Assembly: GCF_024139115.2 (NCBI RefSeq)
Contig: NC_085141.1
Coordinates: 248,418,096 to 248,482,095 of the forward strand
DNA from: Armigeres subalbatus
Lineage: Eukaryota > Arthropoda > Insecta > Diptera > Culicidae
DNA: 64,000 bases
Direction of reading: 5' to 3'
Shown here: one piece after another, positions 33,951 to 46,162 of the stretch
Numbering within the stretch: the stretch's first letter is position 1
How the letters are laid out: each line of letters opens with the position of its first letter
Made by a program: the position numbers and the translations under genes
Notes under the pieces: model-generated
Told to the model about the DNA's origin: nothing
Databases searched by the model: none
What the model saw: only the letters and a program-made list of their open reading frames with translations

Positions 33951-35068
33951 AGCTTATCATCAAGCACTTTCTATTCCTGCTTTGCAGCCAGAACCAAAGT
34001 TTCAGCTGAAGGTCTATCGACATTGTATTTCCTCGTTCATGACAGGCGAGCTCGGCAGCGTACAGCTCGACCTGATATCCACTGTATTGTGTTGCTGTAT
34101 CTCAGCTATACGCGAGGAGAAGTGGATGAACACTGTCATCAGAGGAAAAGTAGATTCACTGAAATTTAACTCGGCAAGGTAGGGTTAAGGCAGGCATTTT
34201 CGTCTTTTCGTCATAGTCTCGAAAACCAATAAAAGAGACACTTTTTTGACAAACTCATCCGTATCAAATTGTATGCTCAGGAGATACGTTCTGCTATAGT
34301 GGAGTTCTAGTAAATGGATGTTGTTTTCGATGGTTTCAGCCCCTATGACGATGGACGGAAATACCTGCCGTGTCCCTATGGCCAATGGAATTTAAAATAA
34401 TTTTCAAAATTACAAACAGAGATTTGTTGGAAAATGATTTATTAGGCGGGATTAGAAATTCAATAAACATTAAAAGTAGTACCATCTCCAGAATGATTTC
34501 AAGAAAAAACTTTATTGTCATTAACATTCAAATTAATATATGTATAATGTAGATAATCGAATTTCTAACCTCATGCCATAAACTATTTGTAAATAAATAT
34601 CATTTTGAAATTTTAAAAAATATTTTGAGAGCTGCATCCCATACCTCGCTGTGAATTTTTTTTTCATGATTCTACTTTTCCTTTTGATGACAGAATTATT
34701 CATTCTTCTCCTAGCGTTTTGATGCTCCGTTGGCGCTCTCTTTGACAACTGCTTCGCCACTCGTCCATCAGCTTCTTCTCTCTCTCGCACCCGATGCGTT
34801 TGGGTGAAGACCTCTTCAAATGTTTCCTTGTGAAGGGGTATGTTTTCTTTTCTTTGTTGGATACTTTAGCTTTATTCATGTTTGTTTGGTCCCACTTAGA
34901 GCAGTCCTGGAATCCTGCTGGAATAGTCGCCTTGATCTGATTATCTTTGTTGATGCAGTGAGGCCATGCGGGGGTCAGATCGGTGTTAGCAAGGAAGGAA
35001 TCAACTGGTCCTACTCCCATCTGGTGGGATAAGCCAGGCAACTGGATTGCGATTGCGACTCTCAAGGC
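33951..35068. other. Unassigned, several short ORFs without domains
   Basis: Contains ORFs at 33940-34182 (plus) and 35137-34700 (minus, 145 aa, basic and Lys/Arg/Ser-rich). I cannot connect them to a family. 34370-34560 is AT-rich. Possibly remnants of an LTR element, since gag-like sequence follows at 35569. Confidence 0.3.
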
Positions 35069-35070
35069 CT

Positions 35071-35383
35071 CCCGAGTAGACGAAAATAGCTCAATAATAT
35101 CAAATGTTGATAAGATAGCAAAATGAGATATGGACATGATTGATATAAGAGATAAAAGATAATATCAATATTTTGCACTGAAATATCATAAGAAGATCAA
35201 GTTATGCTATTTGTAAGAAGTGATCAATATCATGTGCCATTAGTTTGTTCTTATCCATAGCATATCTTGACATTTAAATGATATTTCGGTGCAAATTTTT
35301 GATATTGTTGCCTGTTCTTTTATCTCTTATATCAATCAAGTCCATATCATGTTTTGTTATTCTGTTCATAACTTCTGCCCGGG
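35071..35383. mobile_element. Palindromic MITE with CCCGRGYAGA ends
   Basis: Long imperfect inverted repeats: GATATGGACATGATTGATAT near 35130 mirrors ATATCAATCAAGTCCATATC near 35330, and the outer ends read CCCGAGTAGA and the complement of TCTGCCCGGG. Non-coding. The family resembles the element at 24699-25211. Confidence 0.7.
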
Positions 35384-35568
35384 CTGCCACGGTTTAACAC
35401 GGGAAGGAAGGCAACTGTGACATTGGTCCACCGGCCGTTACAAGATGGTGTCACCTGGATTTACACAAGGAGTGGAATGGTACACGTGTCAACCCTTAAT
35501 TCATTGTATCCATCTCAATAATCGCTCGTGTTCGTTGATGTTGCCATTGTCGAAACTCCTTTGCTAGG

Positions 35569-36481
35569 CTAATGTGCTTTGATAGAACCTGGTTGCGGAT
35601 ACCATATTAGTCCATGCCCTCCATCCCTACCGTCGTAGCGCAAATTCCATTCCGAGACTGGTTTGGTACGTTTTGTGTTAAGCCTACGTTTTGGTTTTTG
35701 TCTACTAGGCAGCGACTGTGGCAAGGAAGAATCTGATTCTACGTTGGAAGTATCATCTCTACACATCGGACGTCGACTGTTTCCCGATAGATCGAATCGG
35801 TTTAAAACAATTTCATTCTCTTTTGACCGGGTCAGATTCAGGCCCGAACCTGATTGCGATTGAATTCGACTTCAATTGCCGCCTTGCTGGAAAGTCTTTT
35901 TCCTGCCCAGATATTTCTCCGTCTAGCGAATTCAAATCATCGTCTGTTTGGGTTCCTTGTGACCTACTCTGTACCTTCTTGGTAACACCTGATGTACTAG
36001 GCTGAGCCAATCGCATTTGGGTCAAAGAGTTCGAAATTTGAAGCATTATTTCTTTGCGAATCGAATCAACGGGAGTGAAAATAGTGAAAAATGTATTATA
36101 TAATCTACGAACGGTACTCAAAAGCTTGTCTAAATCTTCTAGGTCGGCCTCTTCTTCGGCCGCTTTTTGAATGCTTGAACATCGAGCGAAATAATGAACT
36201 AGTCTTGTCTGTAGAGACTCCTTAACACCATCATAGTGTTTCCTCTTCTCTAGAAAGTCAGCTATTTCTTTGATACTATTATCGATTACTTTGATCTCAT
36301 TATCAATGGAGCGTTCTTGGCATGTGGCAAAATCCACCTTCGCCTGCTCACTTCTGTCTTTTTTCAATATTTCCCTCAAACGTCTCTTCAAAGCTCCTAT
36401 GCTTTCTGATTTCTCAAATTGGACTGATCGAACGTCCAACTCAAATTCCACCTCTTCTTTCTCCAAATGGTGGACCAACAT
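35569..36481 (-). pseudogene. Gypsy-group LTR element gag N-terminus
   Basis: The minus frame from Met at 36481 to 35813 is a charged, helix-rich protein (EEVEFELDVRSVQFEKSESI, then RRLREILKKDRSEQ, later a basic/acidic linker SRSQGTQTDDDLNSLDGEIS). A frameshift near 35790 leads to the frame 35766-35569, which carries KPVSEWNLRYDGRDGG. This resembles the V..W.L.F.G motif at the start of the Gypsy-type gag capsid domain (family knowledge). The longer ORF start at 36583 lies in a neighbouring MITE and is not the gag start. Capsid, protease and RT are not found downstream, so it is a fragment. Confidence 0.6.
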
Positions 36482-36542
36482 GGTCCCGGTATCTCTGAAT
36501 CCATGCCTAGCAATGTTTCGGGTGACTGAGATGTTCAAGTAG

Positions 36543-37048
36543 TAGGGTAACGGTACCAATAGTGGAGGTATTAGTAGAACCACAAAAGAAAATATTTTTT
36601 AAAAATTGATAATTACGTGAAATTTACTGCTTTAATATCTTAGTCAATAGATAGACTAATAAATTTGCTAACAAAAATGAGATAGATGTCATTTAACATC
36701 AACAACTACCAAATATTGCTTGCACCATTATGGGTACACTGTTCCTTTAGTGGTAGTAAAAATTAATTTTGGTTCCTATAGTGGTGCTATCCATTGATTT
36801 CTTATGAGACTCACCACTATTGGTACAGTTGCACCACTATAGGTGCAAAGGAGTCAATTTTGTTAAGGAAAACCATTGTTTTCAATAGTTTTTCAAGCGA
36901 AATCTTTAGATAAGTTGCATTTAACATGATATTTAAAGCACGACGCATCAACTGAAACCATCGTAAAGTGTATAATTATGATAAATCTCATTAAAACCCC
37001 ACTACCTCCACTATTGGTGCTACCTCCACTAAGGGTACGGTTACCCTA
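36543..37048. mobile_element. MITE with GGGTAACSGTACC ends, TA TSD
   Basis: Ends TAGGGTAACGGTACCAATAG and the complement of ACTAAGGGTACGGTTACCCTA form inverted repeats of about 28 bases. The internal phrase CACTATTGGTGC/GCACCACTATAGGTGC recurs in both orientations. TA at both ends is likely the TSD. Confidence 0.7.
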
Positions 37049-38480
37049 TAAAATGTTTGAATCACGGCGAGATCAACGTCTGTGCCCTTTCCAGACTCAC
37101 TCTGCTATCCACCTGTACTAACCCTTCTTCGTCACGGTACGGGTAACCTGACTCCAGGACGGTTGTCAAATTGGCCTAAGTGATTCTAGGGCTCATTCGA
37201 TACCAATTGAACAATTTCAGTCACAATGAAATATTCACCGAAACTCCTAACAATGAAATTCTAAAATCTAATTATCTGTCTATCCGCTTCCTACCGAATG
37301 GCAACAAAACCGACTAGTGAATTGTTTTCGCACCGGGGGTGCGTCGATGCATGATTTATGACTACTTCCTAGTAGTTAATTGTCGTTTGAAGAACGCAAC
37401 GTTCTAAACAAAGCTTCCGCTTTTTTCTACCTTTCCCTCTCGGTGGAAGAAGATGCTATAACCGATTTACTCAAAATTATTTTATGCTGGGCGCTAATTT
37501 ATAACCCCCTTGGCTATGCTCTGCTGAGAAAATGAAAATATCTCCAGGGTCGAAAGAAGGGGAAACCGATTCAACACTCAATACAACTCACCTATTTGTC
37601 TTCAATAGGAACTCACTCTTAGGGTAAATCCGTAAATACAGCGTAAAAATAATACTCCAGAATGGGGTCTTAGAGATACTAAATGGCTCAAAAGCTTCTC
37701 TGTCGGAAGACTCACCGAATGGTTACGGAAGCGAGAGAGGCCTGAACACCCTCAATACTGGGTACGAGATTAACGAAATGAAATTTACTAGTGAAATCAA
37801 GAACTCTCCGAAATGCTTTTAAACTACATAATTATTTTGCATGCTAATTTTTGTGTTTTACATAATTGTTTTGAGTTACTTGTGTTGGCCATTAACTTAA
37901 AACAAGTGACGCCACATTAGTACCTGCGGTTATTTGTTAGGTCTGAGGTTGTGGCATTTGGATTGGTGGACACTATTTTACTGCTGCCCTTGGAGTCACG
38001 ACCATTTTGGCGGATCGTATGTCCCGGATTTTTAACCCTAACTGGCAACCCAGGCTCAATGGAGATGAAGAACTGCTGGAGTTAAGAAGAATCTCGCTTG
38101 CGGTCAGGCTGCGCGATAGCAATTCGTTGCTGGAGCCCTGAGCTACAGAGTGTGATACTAATTATCTTTAATAACTTTTAAATGAGTGCTTCGTTGCACG
38201 AAGTGTGGTGGAAACCCCTGTCATGGGAGCCCCATAAGGCCAGGGGTTTGCAACACACCTTTTCAGGGTCGTTTTAACAATGGTTCTCCCGGATAATCTT
38301 ACCTGTGCTGGCTCTATAATTGGTGACAAGGCGGACTATTTACAACAAAATGGCGGAAACAAGATTTACAAAACGAGGACAGTCAGGGCTTAGCGGCCAT
38401 ACAGAATAAAAAAATTAACTATTTTAGTTTTAAATTAAGGATCCGTTTTAATTTTCTTTTACTTTTCTTTTTGTTTTTTT
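37049..38480. other. Unassigned
   Basis: No ORF over 60 codons with a domain and no inverted ends recognised. Composition varies from AT-rich to balanced (37900-38350), which could reflect decayed LTR-element sequence. Confidence 0.35.
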
Positions 38481-38509
38481 TTTGAGCTCACCGTTGCGGC
38501 CGTTCGTTG

Positions 38510-38660
38510 AGGTGGTCGACTTGCAGCAACTCCATCGTCGTAGTAGCGTCCTTCTCTTTCACTTGGGCTTCCTTCTTCTTCCTCCTCTTCTCCTTTCTTC
38601 ACCTTCTTCTTCTTCTTCCTCTTGTTCTTCTTTATTTCTTTATTAGTTCTTCACTATTCC
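38510..38660. repeat. CTT-rich low-complexity tract
   Basis: TTCTTCTTCCTCCTCTTCTC-type pyrimidine tract, about 110 bases. The plus ORF across it (38507-38716) is composition-driven. Confidence 0.7.
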
Positions 38661-39381
38661 CACACTTAACAAGGGAAATGTTCGTAATGTTCGTGTGTCA
38701 CTATGGCCTTTTGTAGCGTAGGCCAGTGTTCTTTGCCCGGGGAGTGGTACTGAAATGCGCATGCACAATATCCACCAGGATCGGACGAGTGGGCTTACCC
38801 TGGAAAATGTCTTCCACTTCAGATAGTTTCTCCTACTTTGGTTAGTGCAAAGTTGACTTCACGAGAGACAAACTTTGAGTGCACTATTGTCTCTGAATTA
38901 TTTGTGGTGGATGTTTTTAACCATGACCGTAGTCTTGATTTTTATTTGATTTATAATTTTAGTTTTGGTTTTAATCACACTGTTTAATGTCCTTGTAGTA
39001 TTTAAGTTTTAAACAATTTTTTTAGTTAGGTGATCTTTACGTTTTAGCACCACTAACTTTCACGGAACTAGGCGATTAGGTTTTATAACGTCCCAACCGC
39101 GGACACACTACCGTCACTCCTCCGGGCGAATAATAATACAAGAGGGCTTTCTTAGTCAGTTGAGCCTTTTATATCCTTCTCCTCATGACTTTGCATATTT
39201 TCTTAAGATGGTGGATGACGAGGACGACGATGATGTGACGGCACGATGATCGACGAACGATGACAGGTGACATACGAAGACTTAATAATATGGTTGATGC
39301 CCTATTCTACTCTAGTCGTTTACTCCGACAAAACTGGCTGCATGCTTAGCCTTACAAATGAAAAGTCCTATCACTTGTTTC

Positions 39382-39555
39382 CGAGTAAATTGAAAAATAA
39401 ATAAATAAACTATGAAATAAATATGGAATGTAAATAAAAAATCTAGACAAATAATTAAGTAAATAAATAAATAAATAAATAAATAGATAAATAAATAAAT
39501 AAATAAGTAAATAAATAAATAAATAAATAAATGGAAAAATAAATTAATAAATCTA
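39382..39555. repeat. (AAAT)n microsatellite
   Basis: Interrupted AAATAAAT and ATAAATAA repeats, densest at 39465-39535. The minus ORF with ISIYLFIYLF repeats is its translation. Confidence 0.9.
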
Positions 39556-39559
39556 GTAA

Positions 39560-40875
39560 ACTACGGTCGGAGTAAACACAAATGAAAACAAAATATTTAT
39601 AAACAATAAAGACATCAACCAGAAGACTACTAAACGCAAAATAAACATCACTCAAACACTACGGAAGTGGAGACAGACATTTATTTCACATTTAGACATT
39701 TAATTTTTCAAGACGGCACAAAACATAAATAACAATTTAACAGGGCTAAACCACTAACTGGCCTTGCCACCAAATATATAATTGTGACCCAAAAGTGGTT
39801 GGTCACAAGTGGTTGCTGACGGATAGCTGGTTGGGGTCTCAGATTTGTCCCGAGACACTAGCGGTCACGCGCTCCTTGGATCGGTTCCACAAAATCACAA
39901 TGGCGGCGGTTGCCAGACGCTAGAGGTTTAGGCAGAAAGAAAAAGGCCCTGTGTGGACCTAACCACAATTATTAGTACACCACGCCACATGTTTTTCTAA
40001 TCCGAACCGAATTCCGATAACATCGGGCTTTACAATTTTTCAGGGTTCTTGGAAATTTACCTTTTCCTTCTTTTATAAAGCTTGGAGTCAGAATTTTAGA
40101 CATTTTCACACAATTATCTTCTAACAATGCTAAACACTAGAAATAATCAAGATTTTGCCACTAACACGCTACTGATATTTTAATATCTCCTGTTCTAGAC
40201 CTATAATAGTTCAAAAAGCATACACATTGTAATTAATTCCACTAAGTAGTAGATTGCACATATAGCATACTTTTATTTAACGTTTCACGACGCGCACTTG
40301 CTACTCGCTTGAGTATCCAGACCAAAAGAACTTGGACAGAGCTAAAAGCTGAGCTAGCGATTCCAAAATTTCCCATAAGAAATACGACTAGACCCGAGCC
40401 TGTCGTAAAAGTGTAAAGGCACAAACGTGAGAACTATACCCCTGCCATACCTACGGACGCCTCATCGACTAAGAATCTTTTGCCGGCGCTCAAACTACTG
40501 CTCGACAAATTTGATGAAGCTTTGACTGGTTGGAGAAGTGGGATCATTTCGGGAGAGTGAGATATTTTAATGTTTCTAATATTAGGCAGGGTTATCCTTG
40601 GATGGTAATTAAATGCGCTTGAGAAGGAGTCGCAAGCTATAATTTGGAACCGTCGGTTACAAGATAAACGACCCTGGAAGTCGTTACCCTCGCAGCACCC
40701 GTTTATGGGAGTACAACATTCTTCTTCAGTTCATAAGCTGTTTGCAGCTGTGCGATAGTGCCTATGCATAAACTTTATTGCGTGGAGTCGTGCGCGGTGT
40801 AAATATCACTCAATCTAGGTTATTTGTAACTCAAAACCGCAAATACTGATTCATTAGTTTTAATCTCCAAGGGGT
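39560..40875. other. Unassigned
   Basis: No reliable gene. 39740-39980 is more GC-balanced, with GTGGTTGGTCACAAGTGGTTG-type phrases, perhaps part of a retroelement leader. 40240-40430 carries only a short minus ORF. Confidence 0.35.
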
Positions 40876-41046
40876 TTCCAGTTAGCCTTGCGAGCAAAGG
40901 CGTAGGATTCACAATCCGGATATGGTGAATTCGATTCTCGTTTTGGTCGAGGATGTTTTTGGGTGGGAAATATTCTTGCCTTCCTGCACATAGCGTATCC
41001 ATTGTACTTACCACACAAGATTTATTTATTTATTTATTTTTTTATT
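40876..41046 (+). mobile_element. SINE fragment (second family) plus TTTA tract
   Basis: TTAGCCTTGCGAGCAAAGGC, then a B-box-like GAATTCGATTCTC, match the complement of the SINE at 3498-3805. The body is short and diverged, ending in TTTATTTATTTATT at 41026-41044. Confidence 0.6.
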
Positions 41047-41269
41047 TTTAAAAGGTTAAACCCCTAAAAGACTGGGAAGACACTTTGACCATACTTTTGG
41101 TCATAACTTTTGACGCCGTAGGCCGATTTTCGGAAATAACAGTTTTACAAAGGGGAATGGCAGCACTTTTAAACGCCGTTACTAAATTCCGGTTCGGAGA
41201 TTCCAGTCTGGAGAAATAACCGGAAATGTAAGATACACCTCACATATTTCCATATATGGAAGGTCATAT

Positions 41270-41745
41270 TTTAATTGTAGTCAATTGTATTCTACTAAAA
41301 ATAGCTCAAATCAACAATTATATGATTAAATGATCACCGGGAATCGATATTTGTGAATCAATAGACTATATTTCGATACCGCAATTACCGGTATCTGGTT
41401 CCGGAGGACAAAATCAAAATTTCTAAGAACCATCATGCGACACATCGAATTATACTGCCACGTCGTGGAATGGCCAATAAAGTACGTTCGAACCGTTTTG
41501 CAGGCAAAGGTTACAGTACGCTACTATCCGATTTCGGAAGACCAAATCAAAATTATGAGAACCATACCATGCGACATATCAAATAACACTACCATGACGA
41601 GATATGGCCAACGAAAGTACATTCGAACCGTTTTGGGCACATGTGGCCACTCAGGCACAGTTCCAGTACGCTACTATCTGTTTCCGGAGGACCAAATAAA
41701 AAAAATCTGAGAACCAAATCAAAATTTCAGGAATTGCAATTGAGC
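41270..41745. repeat. Satellite-like array with CCGGAGGAC units
   Basis: Three imperfect units of about 135-150 bases, each with TTCCGGAGGACCAAAT then AGAACCAT.CATGCGACA and GTACGTTCGAACCGTTTTG blocks (starting near 41396, 41530 and 41680). The plus ORF at 41435-41710 is a by-product. Diverged copies extend left to about 41150. Confidence 0.7.
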
Positions 41746-42194
41746 CGTTCTGTTTTAATTTGGTCAGTCTTAGCAAATATTTCGAGATACCACTTTTCAA
41801 TTTGGCTAAAATGTTCATTCTAGCTTGAGTTCTGATGGACAATATCTGTAAGTAACGGCTAGCTCAGGGCTACTCTTTGGTTCAGGGCCGGCTTTCACGT
41901 ACTTGGAGGACTCCAGATATGCAAAGTGGGGATCGACACATCAAAGGACAATCGCATAGAGACGGACTTGCATGCATACCTAAGGCTCATAGTCTGATAA
42001 ATAATAAGAAATCTAAGATTTTCATTTTACCTTTTTTTATTTAACGTGCATAGGAAGGGTAGAGGGGGGGGGGGGAATAAAGGGAACGATGCGGCCGATC
42101 AGCTACTGTTGGGGCCCTTTAACATGCGACGGGGAACGAGATTGAGAGCATCGACATACCTGGATCTTCGGGCAATGTACCGATCGAAGAGGTG

Positions 42195-42655
42195 CTCACC
42201 GTAGGGGGAAACCACATCGGTTACAGTCACTGACGAGCGGGGGCGAACCCTGCCGGGCCTCGCCAGGATGCCACCTCCTTGTCGACCGATTCCCCGCACC
42301 TAGACCGTGTATAGCCACCCGAAATGACGTGGGGGACTCGGGTATCTATCTGCACGCTCACTTTCGGTATTTTCGATGACTTGGCAATTCTTCTCCCGCG
42401 TTCTCGACGATACTCTGCTTGAATCCTCTGAGCTCGGCCACCGGTTTAGATTTCGTCCTGGCTGCTATTACGTTGGTCAGCGTTCAGTGCTCACGGTAGG
42501 GGGAAATCACATCGGTTGGCGAGCGGGGGCGAACCCAGCCGGGCCTCGCCAAGATGCCACCTCCTTGTCGACCGATTCCCCGCACCTAGACCGTGTATAG
42601 CTACCCGAAATGACGTGGGGGACTGGGGTAACTATCTGCACACTCACTTCCGAAA
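42195..42655. repeat. About 165-bp duplicated segment, 290 bp apart
   Basis: 42199-42365 and 42489-42652 are direct copies (CACGGTAGGGGGAAACCACA then CCACCTCCTTGTCGACCGATT and TGACGTGGGGGACT), over 85% identical. The segment between them is GC-balanced. The right copy lies in the minus ORF 42836-42507. Confidence 0.8.
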
Positions 42656-43315
42656 CATCGGGGGTTGGATAAGGCTCCGACGACGCTTTCAGGTAACTTG
42701 CTGCTGTCTTCCCTGGAGCAATGCCACTAGCTTCTAACACACGCGGAACAGGTGTCTTACACGTGGGGATATGGCTCTGGAACACTGGGGTCACTGGTTG
42801 GTGGCGCAAACACGGCTCACCGATTCTCTGGACCAACCAGAAGGCTTCTGTTGGGTCGGGAGGGAATATAACTTCTTCCGAACTATCTGTACGAACCCTT
42901 TAGATTCCGAGGTAACCGATTTCCCAAATACTTAGGACCACTACTCCGTTTCCACGACATACGTTGTCTTTTTCTGTAAAATCGCGGCGTTAAACGCCAA
43001 ACCGTCTGACTTGCTTCTTGGTTCTCCTCCAACTCCCCGTTCATCGGTTATCGTCCAACCTTTCTGCCCATTAGCTCTCATCTCTCTTTCGTTCTCTCTC
43101 TCATTCCCCTGACCGTCGACTCCCGATGATTCCGGAAATGGGTAAACGTTCCCATTCCAATCCGTTGGGGATGCTAGCCGTGCTCCCGCCCTAGCAGCAC
43201 ACAAATTTCTCATAGGTTACTGCAACTCATATGTGACCGGATTCAGTCACAATCAAGTTGCTGCAACCATTTTCGTCTGACTTGTGCTGCTCGGGCGTAC
43301 ACTCAGCAACCGAAT
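42507..43315 (-). pseudogene. Retroelement 5' region/ORF1 remnant, family unresolved
   Basis: Minus frames 43213-42941 and 42836-42507 are proline/serine/arginine-rich without a domain. The upstream (right) end CCCGAGCAGCACAAGTCAGA with GGTTGCAGCAAC matches 22396-22470 and looks like the conserved 5' end of a LINE or LTR element in this genome. The GC-balanced composition stands out from the flanking AT-rich DNA. Confidence 0.4.
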
Positions 43316-43319
43316 TAGT

Positions 43320-45284
43320 AACTAGTTAGAATAGGTTTAGTATTATTTTTTTGTAATAACCCCTAAAAAAACTACACAAGCGCGTTTTACGTTTTTTTAG
43401 TTGTTTCTAATTTAACTTCATGCTTAGTTTTACAAATTCAATCAGTTAGTAGGTTAGTGCATATGTGTTAAACAAAATTTAACAATTTTTCATATATAGT
43501 ATAAACCAAAAGCAAAATCGAATATAATTCAAATGTTTTTTTTTTATTTTAATTTTAATGAAATTGGAGCCTTCCTAAAGACTAATTACAACTTGAATTT
43601 CAGGGTTAGTAAACAAAATCTAGCTTTCTAATTAAAGTAAATATTTTATTGGGAAAAAAACACACATATCAGCCTTTAGGTGATTGTTCAAGGTCAATGA
43701 CCGGTAACATATCAAAACATGAGGTAAGTTGTATTAATATGGAACCCACCAGATGGTAGTATCAGAAAGATATAGGGAGAATGAAACGACCTATCATGAG
43801 CATAAGCAGGAAAATCATCGTAACTAAAACATTATCGCCCATTGCTAAATGCACTGTAGATAAACAAGCGGCAACCAGGAGGCGGTAGTGAGCAAACGTC
43901 AAACACAAGCAAAACCGATGGAAGCGCCATCAGTGGCCGATCTACCACATACAAAAAAATGAATACACCGTTGAAAAGTTTAACGATGGAACATGTGTAG
44001 AGTCCGAAATCTGTTTCTCCGTGATTTTGGTATATACAAATTTGGGAGATATTAATACAATCATTGTATTGGATTCTCTCAATTTTATATTATTTTAATA
44101 CAGTATTATTTGTATAAAAGCTTGCATTGTTTGTATTAAAACCACGCAGAACTGTACATGCCAAGATTTTATACAAAAATTGCAAGATTTGTTTTTTTTT
44201 GGGTTTAAATACAATTGTTTGCTCTCACACGTAACACTCCAAGAAGCACCAACTCGAATTCCAAGTTGCATGTTGACGATGGAGGACAGTCTAAACTCGC
44301 CCCATAATCGACGCAGGCATGCATTCTTCCCCAGAACACATTGTAGGTCACTCAGCAGTTTCGTTTTCCGACGTTGAAATATTTCCTCAATAGTTGAGGG
44401 AAAAAGCGTGTACATATTCTACACATGCATGAGTACAAAGCTTTACGACGGGCTTGCTTGTCATCGGAACAGGCCGATTTCCTGGTTGATTTTTTTTTGT
44501 ATTCCGGCATCCAGCGCCATCAGCAGGTCCTCGTCGATGGGCCGCAAAATCATGGCGCATGGTGCAATCAGACAAAAACAAGGTTGATAATTATGATTGA
44601 GTTTCGAGGGTTGGACTATTCTTAGAGCTCGTGTTGTACCATCATTACGACTATGTTCGTCTTCAGATGTTCCACATGCGAGAAATTAAACTTTAAGGGA
44701 AAATAAAAGTTGAGTAAAACGAAGAGCCATAAAACGAACGTGGGATTTCACACAGAAATTATCTGTACATTTCAGTCATGAATCCAAGGAGACAATATAT
44801 ATATTTTTTTAACAATTCCTGATCATAACACCTTTCATGTTTGAGTGATAAAACGTCCTTCTTTTCCATACCAACGAAATTGGTGCTTTAATGATCATTA
44901 TGCAACTCAAATGGGTTTCATAATAGTAGTTTGTGCAACTAGTGGCCAAAAGATGATTTTTTAGCACGAGTTGTACGTTTATCCAACGAGGCTTCCGAGT
45001 TGAATAAATACTACGATTGCTGATAAAATCGAATTTTGATTGAGTTGCACACGCCATTTTTTGCAATGAAGAAAAAAGGTCTTTAATAAGATAAATCTGT
45101 ACCAAAACGGTACTACAGACTGATTTACTTCACCAGACCATTCTTACCAATAAATCATGTTGCCGCAGAGAACAATCATATTATATGTTATCGTGCCACC
45201 TTGCATCGCTCGACAAGCCTTGAAGCGATAGATGAACTTGCTTCTGGAAAATTCTGATGTCACGTCCATCAAACTATTTCATTT
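43320..45284. other. Mostly unassigned AT-rich region
   Basis: No gene could be supported. A GC-balanced island at 44230-44600 holds minus ORFs (44415-44095 and 44581-44387) with no recognised domain. On the minus strand a 30-codon frame MILRPIDEDLLMALDAGIQK starts near 44552, which could be a decayed coding exon. Confidence 0.35.
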
Positions 45285-45309
45285 ATTAGGGAGCATCCAT
45301 AAATTACGT

Positions 45310-45769
45310 AACGCTTAGAGGGGAGGGGGTGTTACTAGATTGTTTTCGGACTGGCACTGTAGGTCCCAGGCAGCATTGTTTCTTGTTTCGTTCATTCGTC
45401 TCGACAGTCAATACAGTCCAATTTCGTTTCCCGCCAAGCGCTTTCTAATGCAACGTACACACCAGTCAAGCAGTTTGACGAACATTGACTCCGCCCCCAA
45501 GAAAACGCTTCGGTTGCTGCTTTGTTTGAACGTGTGTGTAACGCTTAGAGGGGAGGGGGGTGTTACTAGATTGTTATCGGACTGGCACTGTAGGTCCCAG
45601 GCAGCATTGTTTCTTGTTTCGTTTATTCGTCTCGACAGTCAATACAGTCCAATTTTGTTTCCCGCCAAGCGCTTTCTAATGCAACGTACACACCAGTCAA
45701 GCAGTTTGACGAACATTGACTCCGCCCCCAAGAAAACGCTTCGGTTGCTGCTTTGTTTGAACGTGTGTG
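45310..45769. repeat. Tandem 230-bp duplication
   Basis: 45310-45539 and 45540-45769 are near-identical, starting AACGCTTAGAGGGGAGGGGG. The sequence before it, GGGAGCATCCATAAATTACG, is the end of a widespread insect repeat (recall). The unit also includes the left inverted end of the MITE at 45683-46082. Confidence 0.9.
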
Positions 45770-46082
45770 AAGTTGTTCGAACAACCATTTGACAGTTGGC
45801 GGCTCGGTTGGAAAAATTAAAACGGTTTGATTTTGGTTTGAGTTGTCGGGGGTGGAGTCAAGGTTCGCCGAACATGTTTGAGCATTTGTAGTGAAGTTGC
45901 ACAAACCCCCATATATTTTTTGATGGTTGGTGCTCAAGTTGGCGCTTCGGTCGTTCGTGTGTGATATTGTTGGTCGAATAAATTGATTGTTCGTGCCGCT
46001 GTTGGTAAAACTTGATGGATGTTTGAATAAACGAGAGGTGGAGTCAATGTTAGTCAAACTGCTTGACCGTGTGTACGTTCCA
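45683..46082. mobile_element. MITE with AACGTACACAC ends
   Basis: AACGTACACACCAGTCAAGC at 45683 and the complement of the sequence ending at 46078 (AACGTACACACGGTCAAGC) form inverted repeats of about 42 bases with three mismatches. The interior is GTTGG/GTTTGA-rich and non-coding. The left end is duplicated in the 230-bp repeat. Confidence 0.7.
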
Positions 46083-46162
46083 TAAGGGACATTAGTGGAG
46101 GTTGCTCGATTTTTGCGACAATTGGATACCGATGTATTGCTTATGGAAACGGTATATAAACA

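Noticed and set aside
34700..35137. 145-aa minus ORF as a host gene
   Set aside because: No domain, no splice support, and its 5' end runs into a MITE.
38492..38535. Possible first exon of the channel gene on the minus strand (MELLQVDHLNERPQ followed by GTGAGC)
   Set aside because: Phase would fit the exon at 26868, but there is no signal peptide, the sequence sits beside a low-complexity tract, and one ATG plus one donor is weak evidence.
39455..39655. 66-aa ORF rich in FIYLF
   Set aside because: Translation of an AAAT microsatellite.
41435..41710. 91-aa plus-strand ORF
   Set aside because: It lies wholly in a satellite-like array and repeats with it.
44095..44581. GC-balanced minus ORFs as channel-gene exons
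   Set aside because: No splice sites in suitable phase and no similarity to Cys-loop subunits.
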